Shown in pieces: positions 50,702 to 59,376 of a stretch of 64,000 nucleotides of DNA. This DNA comes from Diplocloster agilis (lineage in GTDB: Bacteria > Bacillota > Clostridia > Lachnospirales > Lachnospiraceae), in NCBI RefSeq assembly GCF_019042275.1, contig NZ_JAHQCW010000029.1:1-64000 (forward strand). Reading direction: 5' to 3'. Positions within the stretch are counted from its first letter, which is position 1. Every line of letters begins with the position of its first letter. The position numbers and the translations under genes were made by a program. Under the pieces are notes generated by a model that was not told the DNA's origin, did no database searches, and saw only the letters and a program-made list of their open reading frames with translations.

Positions 50702-52029
50702 GAAGAAACCGTCTGCTGTGCGCTCTGCTTGCCGTTTTCTTATGCTTCACTTTAACCGGCTGCCAGATGCGCGGGGAAGTGAAAACGGAGAAAGTGCCGC
50801 TCACCATCAAGACTCCGCCCATCAGCTTGGGCAAAGTGCCTGGCGTGGGCGAGGCAGAAGCTTACGATATGCTCGTGGCTGCGTCGGAACGTTTCCGGGA
50901 GCAGTATGATCAGTACGACGTGGAATTTAAGATCAGCCGCTATAACTATCTGGACGAAAAAGAACAGATTGCCGACAAATACGGCACGCCGGAGGCCGCC
51001 GATCTGTTCTTTGCCGGTTCCTATAACATACCGATGTATGCGGAGAAAGGCTGGCTGTTACCGTTGGAGGATGTGGTTGACGAGGAACTGCGCGCGGATA
51101 TCGACGCATCGATCTGGAAGCAGAATACCATTGGGGGACATGTGTATACGATACCGTTTCACCAGCTTCAAAACACGCTGATGGTGAACCGGAGCATGAT
51201 GCAGGCCGCCGGGCTGCAGGAATATTTACCCGAGGGGGATCAGGTCGCGCATTGGTCCACGGAGGATTTCAACAACATATGCGGGGAGCTTAAGGACTCT
51301 ATTACCGATGGAAATACATTTGCGTTTATGATGTATGCCGCTAATAATCAGGGTGACAGCCATATCATGACGCTGCTTCGCGCTTACGGCTGCCGGCTGT
51401 TTGACGAAAACGGCCGTTTTGCCGTGAATACGCCGGAAGGCATCCGGGCCCTTACGTGGATCAAGGAGCTGGATGCACAGGGGATTACGCCCCTTGGAGC
51501 CGAGAACCTGGAGCTGCTGGACTGCGTAAACCTGTTTTATAACGAACAGCTTGCCATCTGTATGGGTAATCTGACGAACCTTTGGGATAGCAGGAACCGC
51601 GGGATAGATGTATTTATTGCCAATTTCCCCAGCCTGTCCGGGGAGGGATACTGTACCGCCTCCTCCAACGGATTATGTTTGCTTGACAACGGGGACGAGA
51701 ATAAGATCCGCGTGGCCAAGGATTTCCTGCGTTTTCTCTATTCAGACGAAGAGATCATGCAGTACACCCTGGGGACGCTGCCGGTGCGGCATTCCATTAT
51801 CGATGAGCATCAGGATGAGATCTGGATGCTGAAGGCATACGGGGATAATATGTCCAATGCCGTGTACAATGTACAGGACAATCTGAACTGGCAGGGTGTG
51901 CGGGATGTGTTTTATATTCAAATACAAGAGTTGCTTAGCGGCAAAAAATCTCCGGAAGAAGCGGCTGCGGCCATTGACGGGAGCTGTAACGAAGCTTTGG
52001 AGCTGGGTGGGTACTTATATGAAAAATGA
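50698..52029 (+). CDS. Sugar-binding-protein-like lipoprotein without transporter
   Basis: 443 residues; lipobox with Cys22 (FTLTGC) and an SBP_bac_1 fold (YDMLVAASERFREQYDQYDVEFKI, AADLFFAGSYNIPMYAEKGWLLPLEDVV, VYTIPFHQLQNTLMVNRSMM). No permease or ATPase is encoded nearby; it lies inside a signalling operon between a sensor kinase and a regulator, coupled to both (4- and 11-bp overlaps). It probably presents a ligand to the sensor domain of the kinase or cyclase. Confidence 0.88.
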   Translation: MRRNRLLCALLAVFLCFTLTGCQMRGEVKTEKVPLTIKTPPISLGKVPGVGEAEAYDMLVAASERFREQYDQYDVEFKISRYNYLDEKEQIADKYGTPEAADLFFAGSYNIPMYAEKGWLLPLEDVVDEELRADIDASIWKQNTIGGHVYTIPFHQLQNTLMVNRSMMQAAGLQEYLPEGDQVAHWSTEDFNNICGELKDSITDGNTFAFMMYAANNQGDSHIMTLLRAYGCRLFDENGRFAVNTPEGIRALTWIKELDAQGITPLGAENLELLDCVNLFYNEQLAICMGNLTNLWDSRNRGIDVFIANFPSLSGEGYCTASSNGLCLLDNGDENKIRVAKDFLRFLYSDEEIMQYTLGTLPVRHSIIDEHQDEIWMLKAYGDNMSNAVYNVQDNLNWQGVRDVFYIQIQELLSGKKSPEEAAAAIDGSCNEALELGGYLYEK

Positions 52030-53494
52030 CGTAATACAGTATGAGCGGACGTATCATCGGCTGAAAAACAAAATTGAATGCGGTATCCTCCCGGTTGGAA
52101 CCAGGCTGCCCGGACGTTCCGTTCTGTGCAAGGAATACAATACGTCGGAGCGGACGATCCGACGTGCGCTGGAACTGCTGGCACAGGACGGATACCTGGA
52201 AATTACGGCGAGGAAAAGACCCACCGTGATCTCTGCCTTTGCCGCGCCCCAGGGCCGGGCGCTGTTAAACGCCAGGAAGGCGGACGCTACACAGGTGAAT
52301 GATCTGATTCAGACGGGCAGGCTTTTGTGCTATCCCATCTATCTGCGTGGGATGCGTCTGTGTAGCGGCAGTGACTGGGAGACGCCGGAAGCGCTGTTTG
52401 CGCATATGGACCCGGAACAGCCGGATGAATTTTGGCAGCTCTGCAACCGGCTTTGGCGCTTTTTCATTGCCAGAAATGAAAATGAACTTCTTCTGCGGAC
52501 GGTGGACAGTCTGGGTTTTCAGGAAAAAGAACCTCCGCAGAGTTCGCCGGAAGACCGGATACGGTACTGTTCCCATATTAAGAACCTTTTTCAGACGGTA
52601 AAAAGCGGCGGAGAACCCCAGGAAACAGAACTGGAGCAGATATTTGGTCCCTACAAGAGGGCGGCGGGCCAGGGGGAAGACCGCCAATTTTTACAGATGG
52701 TTTCGCCCTGCCCTCTGCTGGCCAAGACGGATACACTGGAACGAAGGTTCAGTCTGGTGCAGGAGCGGTATTCCACGGTCTGCCTGGACCTGCTGGGACT
52801 GATCGCCATAGGCCGCTATCAGCCCGGTGACCGGCTGCCAACCCATGACCGGCTGCAGGAGATCTATGGAGTCAGCCGCGATACCACTGTGAAAGCGGTA
52901 CGGATGCTGCAGGACTGGGGCGTAGTGACGACGGCGCCCCGCCGGGGGATCTGCGTGGAGATGGATCTGGAGGGGCTCAAAAAAATACGGATTTCCCCGG
53001 AATCTATCGCATGTCATGTAAGGCGCTATCTGGACAGCCTGGAATTATTGTCCCTGACAGTGGAGAGAGTCGCCTCTCACGCGGCGGTCCAAGCCCGTCC
53101 CGAAGAGGTGGAGCAGCTTCGGAAGGATATTAACAGACAGTGGGAGCAGCCATATGAGCATCAGCTCATTCCGCGTACCCTGCTTGATTTTATCGCGGAG
53201 CATGCCGGGTACCATGCGCTGCAGTCTATCTACCGGATGCTGGCATGGAATCTCAGTATCGGCAGAAGCATACCCAAGCTGATCAGCCCGGATAAGAATC
53301 CTCAGAATATTCTTATTTACCGCCAATGTATGAACGCGGCTGATTTGTTAAAAAGCGGCGACGCGGAACGGTTTGCAATGGCAGCGGTAAATGTGTTTGA
53401 ACAGATCCGCAGGCTGATTATGGAGGAGTGCAGGCGGCTGGGTTATTGGGATGCAGCCATGCTGGTGTATGACGGGAAATCGCTATGGAGATAA
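52019..53494 (+). CDS. Double GntR-type regulator
   Basis: 491 residues with two winged-helix GntR domains in one chain: residues about 8-70 (YHRLKNKIECGILPVGTRLP, YNTSERTIRRALELLAQDGY) and about 245-315 (ERYSTVCLDLLGLIAIGRY, YGVSRDTTVKAVRMLQDWGV). The remaining helical domain (315-491) is not recognised as FadR, HutC or aminotransferase type. ATG 52019 follows GGGTGGG and overlaps the lipoprotein stop; the frame before it is a shadow of the lipoprotein. It may bind two operator half-sites as a monomer. Confidence 0.8.
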   Translation: MKNDVIQYERTYHRLKNKIECGILPVGTRLPGRSVLCKEYNTSERTIRRALELLAQDGYLEITARKRPTVISAFAAPQGRALLNARKADATQVNDLIQTGRLLCYPIYLRGMRLCSGSDWETPEALFAHMDPEQPDEFWQLCNRLWRFFIARNENELLLRTVDSLGFQEKEPPQSSPEDRIRYCSHIKNLFQTVKSGGEPQETELEQIFGPYKRAAGQGEDRQFLQMVSPCPLLAKTDTLERRFSLVQERYSTVCLDLLGLIAIGRYQPGDRLPTHDRLQEIYGVSRDTTVKAVRMLQDWGVVTTAPRRGICVEMDLEGLKKIRISPESIACHVRRYLDSLELLSLTVERVASHAAVQARPEEVEQLRKDINRQWEQPYEHQLIPRTLLDFIAEHAGYHALQSIYRMLAWNLSIGRSIPKLISPDKNPQNILIYRQCMNAADLLKSGDAERFAMAAVNVFEQIRRLIMEECRRLGYWDAAMLVYDGKSLWR

Positions 53495-53520
53495 AGCCCC
53501 GCCGAAAGGAAGGCAGATAT

Positions 53521-55077
53521 ATGAAAAGAAAGAAAAAGAATAATAATAAAAATGGAAAATGGGAAATTTCCTTTGCGCCCATCACCCGGTATAGCGTAGT
53601 GTTCTGCGCAGCTATATTTGTGATTGTCCTGCTGGGCGGAGGCGTCCTTTCCGTCAGACGGATGAAAACGGACGCCAGGGCGTCCCTGGTTGCAAGCCAT
53701 GCGCAGATATCCCAGCGGGTCACAGGCACCATTGAATTGCTGGAATCCCTGGCGAGCCTGCCTGAATTCTATGATCCGGATATCCCGCCCATCGATAAGG
53801 TAAAAAAGCTGGACCAGATGAGCCCTTATTTTGGATATCTGATGATATGCTATGTGGACTCCCAGATTATCGTGTATTCCGACGGCTCCGAGCCGGCGAG
53901 CCTGGCCAGCCGGGACTACATGCAGCGGCTGTTTTCCACCGGGCAGAGGCAGGTGACGGACAGCTTTGCCGCGGGAGCGGATGGAGTTACGTTAAATTAT
54001 ACGGTGGCGGTGCCGCTGTTTGATGCTGAAAATAAGATCACGGGGTGCCTGTTCAGTGCGATCTATTTCGACGAGGTGGTTGATATTCTGAGCCAGTCGG
54101 CGCAGGCCAGCAGTTCTGAAGTGACGCTGATCGGTTCCCAGGGTCAGATTATGTCTTCCACGGCCGGACTTCCCTACGGGGATTCCATCATGGATGGGCT
54201 GCGAAAGGGCATGCTGTTCGGCACCACAACGGACCGCCTGCAGGAACAGCTATTGGCCGCCGAGCCCGGTTCGTTCTGGAGTTTTCAGGATGGAAGCCTT
54301 TACTATACCACCTATCAGCGGGTGGAGAATACAGGCTGGGATATTTTATGCGCGGTTAATTTCTGGACCACGTTCGCAGAGACGCTTCCGGCGCTGATCC
54401 TGGTGGCCGGACTGACGGTTCTGATCTGTATCGGCCTGCTGTTGTTTGTGCGGCGGTATATTGCCGGCCAGATGCAGGTCGTGGATATGCTGGTGCATTC
54501 CGTGGAGGAACTGGAAAACAGTATTTATCAAAACGAAAGGCCGGAGGATGTGGACTTCCAGGAGGTTCTGCGTCTGACGAGCAACGGATTATCCGACAGC
54601 CTGACCGGCGTGGTGACCCGCTCCGTATTCATGAACCAGGCGGACGCCCTGCTTAGGAAGGCGGACCGCAATAAGGTCCAGGCCCTGTGCTTTGCGGATA
54701 TGGATAATCTGAAATATATCAACGACAGCTGCGGACATGCGGGCGGCGATATCGCGTTAAAAAGCATCGGGTACATACTCCGGGAATACGAGAAAAAATA
54801 TGACGGCGTGGTGGGACGGTACGGCGGGGACGAATTTGTCATGCTGCTGACCAGTCTGGATGATGAAAAGGAACTGCGCAGTGTTCTGAACGAACTCGTA
54901 CTTCGGTTCCAGACCAGCGTGCAATCGGGCGGACAGAGCATCCAGGTTCAGTGCAGCATCGGCGTGGCCGTATATCGGCCGGGGACGGAGCTGGAACAGT
55001 TGATCGCCGATGCCGACGAAGCCCTTTATTATGTGAAACAGAATGGAAAAGGATATTATCACATCCATAGGAATTGA
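53521..55077 (+). CDS. Membrane diguanylate cyclase (dCache-GGDEF)
   Basis: 518 residues: basic N-terminus, membrane helix about 23-45, extracellular dCache-like domain (about 50-285), second helix about 290-315, helical linker, GGDEF domain with intact RYGGDEF (GGDEF at 435-439). The upstream inhibitory site has KKYD rather than RxxD, so product inhibition may be weak. AAGGAAGG lies before ATG 53521; an ATG at 53485 overlaps the preceding stop. It makes cyclic-di-GMP, antagonised by the next gene. Confidence 0.92.
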   Translation: MKRKKKNNNKNGKWEISFAPITRYSVVFCAAIFVIVLLGGGVLSVRRMKTDARASLVASHAQISQRVTGTIELLESLASLPEFYDPDIPPIDKVKKLDQMSPYFGYLMICYVDSQIIVYSDGSEPASLASRDYMQRLFSTGQRQVTDSFAAGADGVTLNYTVAVPLFDAENKITGCLFSAIYFDEVVDILSQSAQASSSEVTLIGSQGQIMSSTAGLPYGDSIMDGLRKGMLFGTTTDRLQEQLLAAEPGSFWSFQDGSLYYTTYQRVENTGWDILCAVNFWTTFAETLPALILVAGLTVLICIGLLLFVRRYIAGQMQVVDMLVHSVEELENSIYQNERPEDVDFQEVLRLTSNGLSDSLTGVVTRSVFMNQADALLRKADRNKVQALCFADMDNLKYINDSCGHAGGDIALKSIGYILREYEKKYDGVVGRYGGDEFVMLLTSLDDEKELRSVLNELVLRFQTSVQSGGQSIQVQCSIGVAVYRPGTELEQLIADADEALYYVKQNGKGYYHIHRN

Positions 55078-55084
55078 GGAATGT

Positions 55085-57796
55085 ATGAAAAGATTGATGA
55101 AACAGCGGTTCAAATACCTTATGGCAATATTGCTGATTCTCGCCATTACTGCCTCTTCGGGGCTTTTGCTTCGCCAGTCCATCCGGGACACTCGTGAAAA
55201 AGAGGCGGAAAATATCCTCTTTTACTACAGAGAAAAGATTTTGCTGCAGATGCAGGGAACTATGAACGAAGCCAACGCTCTGGCCCGGACAGCGTATGTA
55301 ATGGAGAAAAAACAAATAGATCCTTCCGACTGGTTCCATACCGCGGCGGAGCCTCTGCTTAAGAGAGAAGAGGTACGCCTGGTGTGCCTGTTTAAGGGGG
55401 ATGTCATGGCAAGCGCCCTGCCCCAGGACAAATTTGGCAATCTGGTGGGGCGGGACCTGCAGGAGTTCTCCTATATATATACCTTGGCCAAGGTAGTCAA
55501 AGATCTCGTGGTGGAAGGCCCGGTTCTGTTGGAGAATGGCACCGGACAGGAGGAGGTATTTTTGTTCCTGCAGCCCATTCTTATGGAAGACGCGTATATG
55601 GGCCTGGTGGCCGTGGCGCTGGATAAAGACTATGTGTTTGGGCAGATGGGACTGGATGAGTTATATGCGAAGGGGTATGACTACGAACTCTGGCGTGTGG
55701 AACCGCAGAACGGGAATAAGGAGGTTATTGCGGGGTCCCGCACAGACACGGATTTTTCACAGGCACAAAAGACCAATTTCTATCTGCCCACCGAATGGAC
55801 GCTCAGCATCCAGCCGGCGGACGGCTGGCTCAGTTCGGGCCAGCGGCTGGGCCTGAGCCTGTTGTGCGTGCTGCTTGCCGCTTTCCTGCTTCTCATGGCG
55901 CGCCTGATATACAGAAATACCGTGCTGAACCGCACCATGCGGAAGACAGACTATGAGGACAAAGATACCGGACTATATAACCGGAAAGGATTTACCGCCG
56001 CTCTGGACGGCTGGCTGAGCGATACAGGCACCGATGTGATGCTATTCTATTTTTCCATCGAGGGATATACGCAGGCGATCCGGCTGATCGGACCGGAGGA
56101 GGAGGCCGCTTTTCTCAAAAACATCCGGCCCCGGATGGACGATTATATCCACAGCCCCTATATAGCGGGGAGGCTGGATGCCGGCGGTTATGTCGTAGCG
56201 GTGCAGGAGAAAATGGAGGAGCAGCAGCGGGAAGACTTTGCGAAAGGACTGTCGCTGGAGCTTTTGATGCAGGTGCGGATCGACGGGGAAAAGAGCTTTT
56301 TGATGGCGCGTTACCAATACGCCGTCTGCCGGCCGGGCAGCGGCGGGGCGGAAGAGGAGCTGTCCAAACTGATCTGCGCATACTATCACCGGGTGGATCA
56401 GGAATCTCCTATCCGTAAGCTGACAGAGAAGTGCCGGCAGCTCATTGAGGGAAAGAACGATGTGACGTTTGACGAGTATACGGACATGGATATGATGGAG
56501 CTGTCCAAGACCTTTAACCAGTACCGCAAACAAGTGGAACAGCTGGCCTATACCGATCCCATGTTCCATGTGGGTAACAGGCCGAAGTTTCTCCGGGATG
56601 CCAATATGCTGATTTCCTATGATAAGAAGAGGCGGTTCAGCCTGTATTGCCTGGATATCTGTTCCTTCAGCCAGTATAACGAACTGTTCAGCGCCAACAT
56701 AGGGGATGAGATTCTGCATGAGGTGCTGCGCCGGCTGTCGCGTCCTTTTGGAGCGTACGTCTATCGTATCAACGGAGACGTGTTCCTGGGCGTGTCACTA
56801 TCCAATGAAGGCGCGGAGTCCTTTGTCCTGCGGCTGCAAAAATTGTTTGCCGTTCCCATTATGGTGGGGAGTCTGTCCTTCCCTCTGCAGGTGCGCATCG
56901 CGGCCTGCCTTTATCCGGAACACGGGGAAACGCCGGGGACTCTTCTGGACCATATCCAGTCGGCCCTGCGCTTTGCCAAGGAGTCGGATCAGTTGATCGC
57001 CATCTATAATGAGCGGCTGGAGGAGATCATACGCACGGAAGCCGATATTCTGCGCAGGATGAAAGAAGCCATTGGGAACGGGACGCTGGAGGTCTGGTAT
57101 CAGCCGATCATGCTGCTGGAAGAAGGTCGGTACCGCGCGGCGGAAGCGCTGGTGCGCCTGCCGGACGGAAAGGGCGGATATTTTTCCGCGGGCCAGGTTA
57201 TATCACTGGCCGAGCGCAATGGAATCGTGGAAGAACTGGGCGATTACGTGCTGACGAAAGCCTGCGCTTTCATGAAGGAGCAGGGGGATAGATTAGGCGT
57301 TCAGCGTATCGGTATCAATCTCTCGGTGCAGCAGCTGTTGTTGGATAACAGCGCCGGGCATCTGCTGGAACTGATCCGTTCTACCGGGGTGGACCTCAAC
57401 AGGATTACGTTGGAAATCACGGAAAGCATCCTGATCCAGTCCATCGACCGGGCGTCAAAGACGCTGGAGAAGCTGAGACAGGCCGGCGCCCATATCGCGC
57501 TGGATGATTTCGGCGTTGGATACAGCAGCCTGAATTACCTGTCCAATCTCCCGGTGGACATTATCAAAATTGACCGTTCCCTGACCCAGCAAATACTGAC
57601 CCAGCCCAAGCAGTACAAGCTGTTAAAAACCATCGTGGACATGGCGTCCATCAATGGGCTGGTGGTCGTGGCCGAGGGAGTGGAGACAGAGGCGGAGCAA
57701 AAGGCCATAGCCGCATCCGGGCTTCAGTATATCCAGGGATATTATTATGCCCGGCCCATGTCGGATGAAAAACTGATGCAATCTCTTCAGGACTAG
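55085..57796 (+). CDS. GGDEF-GGDEF-EAL c-di-GMP phosphodiesterase
   Basis: 903 residues: membrane helices about 9-27 and about 255-280 around an extracellular sensor region, a degenerate GGDEF (about 295-410, ends RLDAGGYVVAV), a second degenerate GGDEF (about 480-635, RINGDVFLG in place of RYGGDEF) and an intact EAL domain (about 655-900): EAL at 687-689, NLSVQQL, TLEITES, DDFGVGYSS, IKIDRS, AEGVET. So it should hydrolyse cyclic-di-GMP. ATG 55085 follows TTGAGGAA, 7 bp after the cyclase stop. Its last bases overlap the convergent gene on the other strand by 4 bp. Confidence 0.92.
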   Translation: MKRLMKQRFKYLMAILLILAITASSGLLLRQSIRDTREKEAENILFYYREKILLQMQGTMNEANALARTAYVMEKKQIDPSDWFHTAAEPLLKREEVRLVCLFKGDVMASALPQDKFGNLVGRDLQEFSYIYTLAKVVKDLVVEGPVLLENGTGQEEVFLFLQPILMEDAYMGLVAVALDKDYVFGQMGLDELYAKGYDYELWRVEPQNGNKEVIAGSRTDTDFSQAQKTNFYLPTEWTLSIQPADGWLSSGQRLGLSLLCVLLAAFLLLMARLIYRNTVLNRTMRKTDYEDKDTGLYNRKGFTAALDGWLSDTGTDVMLFYFSIEGYTQAIRLIGPEEEAAFLKNIRPRMDDYIHSPYIAGRLDAGGYVVAVQEKMEEQQREDFAKGLSLELLMQVRIDGEKSFLMARYQYAVCRPGSGGAEEELSKLICAYYHRVDQESPIRKLTEKCRQLIEGKNDVTFDEYTDMDMMELSKTFNQYRKQVEQLAYTDPMFHVGNRPKFLRDANMLISYDKKRRFSLYCLDICSFSQYNELFSANIGDEILHEVLRRLSRPFGAYVYRINGDVFLGVSLSNEGAESFVLRLQKLFAVPIMVGSLSFPLQVRIAACLYPEHGETPGTLLDHIQSALRFAKESDQLIAIYNERLEEIIRTEADILRRMKEAIGNGTLEVWYQPIMLLEEGRYRAAEALVRLPDGKGGYFSAGQVISLAERNGIVEELGDYVLTKACAFMKEQGDRLGVQRIGINLSVQQLLLDNSAGHLLELIRSTGVDLNRITLEITESILIQSIDRASKTLEKLRQAGAHIALDDFGVGYSSLNYLSNLPVDIIKIDRSLTQQILTQPKQYKLLKTIVDMASINGLVVVAEGVETEAEQKAIAASGLQYIQGYYYARPMSDEKLMQSLQD

Positions 57797-59376
57797 GAAG
57801 GACGGCGTTCCTGCTGCTGAAATTTTCTGGGAGACATCCCCACATGTTTTTTAAAAAAGTGGGAAAAATACGCCGCGTCCTCCATGCCAATCGCCAGGGC
57901 CGCACTTTGTACCGTCTCACCGGGCTGGCGCAGCAGATACTTGGCCCGGTCTATTTTCAGGGCGTTCACATCGGCCATCACCGTGCTGCCTGTGGACTCT
58001 TTATACAGCCGGCACAGATAGCTGGGGGTCACATGAATCTGTTCCGCGATGTCATTCAGATTAATATCCCGGACATAATTCCGCTGGATATACTCCTTTG
58101 CCAGGAAAACAGGATCATCTTTTTCCGCCGAGGCCTGCAGCTGACGGCAGGTCTCCAGGACGACCGGGGCGAGCAGACGCTTATATTCTTCCAGGGACCG
58201 GCAGGCGGTAACGGACTGGTAGAACGCAACCTCCTTTTGGTAAATATTATCGGGGGCCAGTTTGTGCTCCGCGTGCAGCCGGCCGCAGCCGGCGTTGATG
58301 GTCATGGCCTGGCTTTTTAAGATCTCCGCCGGAATATGGTTTTGTTTCTGCAGGTCGAACAGTTCCTGTAACCGTTTTTCCGTCTCCTGCAGGTCGCCGC
58401 TTCCGATGGCTGTGATCAGCCGGTCCATGGCTTCATTGACAGGAGCGAAACCTTCCGGGGAGACACGCTCGTCCTCCGCATAAAAATAGAGATGGCTCTC
58501 ATCCTCCAGAAAGCGCCGGTTCAGCGCCTCCTGGGCATGCTGGTAGGTCGAAGCCAGCTCCGGCAGGGAAGTGCCGGCAGGGCCAACGCCTATGAATATG
58601 GGGCAGCCAAGCATATTATGTAAGACCTGCAGCAGTTTGCGGCAGATGCTTTCCAGGGAATGCGCCGTCAGATCGGCCTCTGACCCGGACGCCAGCACGA
58701 CGGCCAGCTGCGTACCGCTCAGAGGAACGCACCAGCACTGATAGTCTTTGAAGGCCAGGATCAGAAAATCACATACCGGTTCCAGGGTCTTAAGCCCGTC
58801 GGATTCCAGGGAATCCGGGTCCATATCAAACTCCATGCACAGCACGCTGTGGGCGGACAGATGAAGATGCAGCTGCTCCGCGCGGCTGTATAGGGCGTTC
58901 TGTTCGGCCCAGAGGCCGTCAAATACATTTTTAAGAAAAGTCTGCTGGAGCGTCTCCAGATTCTCTTTGTGAAGCTCCGCCTTTGATTGAAGCAGGCGGC
59001 GCTCTTCCATCTGTTCAATCGCGCGCCGCACCGCATTGGTAACCTCTTTCATACCTCCGCTCTTTGTCACATAGTCGGTAACCCCGTATTTCATACTCTG
59101 ACGGGCGTATTCAAAGTCCGCGTAAGCGGTGAGCATGATGATCTGGGTTTCCGGCCGGTGCTCGTGCAGCCAGGCGCACAGCGCAAGGCCATCCATTCGG
59201 GGCATTTTAATATCCGTGATCACGATATCCGGCAAAACCCGGTCGATGACATCCAGCAGATCCTGCCCGTCGGAGGCCTCACAGACAACCTGGCAGCCTA
59301 AGCCGGCCCAGGATACCAGATTCATCAGCCCTTTCCGGACGATGGCTTCATCATCTACAATGGCGATTCTGTACAT
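57793..59376 (-). CDS. YesN-type AraC response regulator
   Basis: 527 residues: receiver with Asp55 in IVITDIKMP, a long middle segment, then C-terminal AraC helix-turn-helix pair (INLNDIAEQIHVTPSYLCRLYKE and AIGMEDAAYFSHFFKKHVGMSP). ATG 59376 follows GAAAGGAG. It overlaps the kinase gene by 22 bp and both are divergent from the binding protein gene at 61295, which is its likely target. Confidence 0.92.
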   Translation of the reverse strand: MYRIAIVDDEAIVRKGLMNLVSWAGLGCQVVCEASDGQDLLDVIDRVLPDIVITDIKMPRMDGLALCAWLHEHRPETQIIMLTAYADFEYARQSMKYGVTDYVTKSGGMKEVTNAVRRAIEQMEERRLLQSKAELHKENLETLQQTFLKNVFDGLWAEQNALYSRAEQLHLHLSAHSVLCMEFDMDPDSLESDGLKTLEPVCDFLILAFKDYQCWCVPLSGTQLAVVLASGSEADLTAHSLESICRKLLQVLHNMLGCPIFIGVGPAGTSLPELASTYQHAQEALNRRFLEDESHLYFYAEDERVSPEGFAPVNEAMDRLITAIGSGDLQETEKRLQELFDLQKQNHIPAEILKSQAMTINAGCGRLHAEHKLAPDNIYQKEVAFYQSVTACRSLEEYKRLLAPVVLETCRQLQASAEKDDPVFLAKEYIQRNYVRDINLNDIAEQIHVTPSYLCRLYKESTGSTVMADVNALKIDRAKYLLRQPGETVQSAALAIGMEDAAYFSHFFKKHVGMSPRKFQQQERRPS

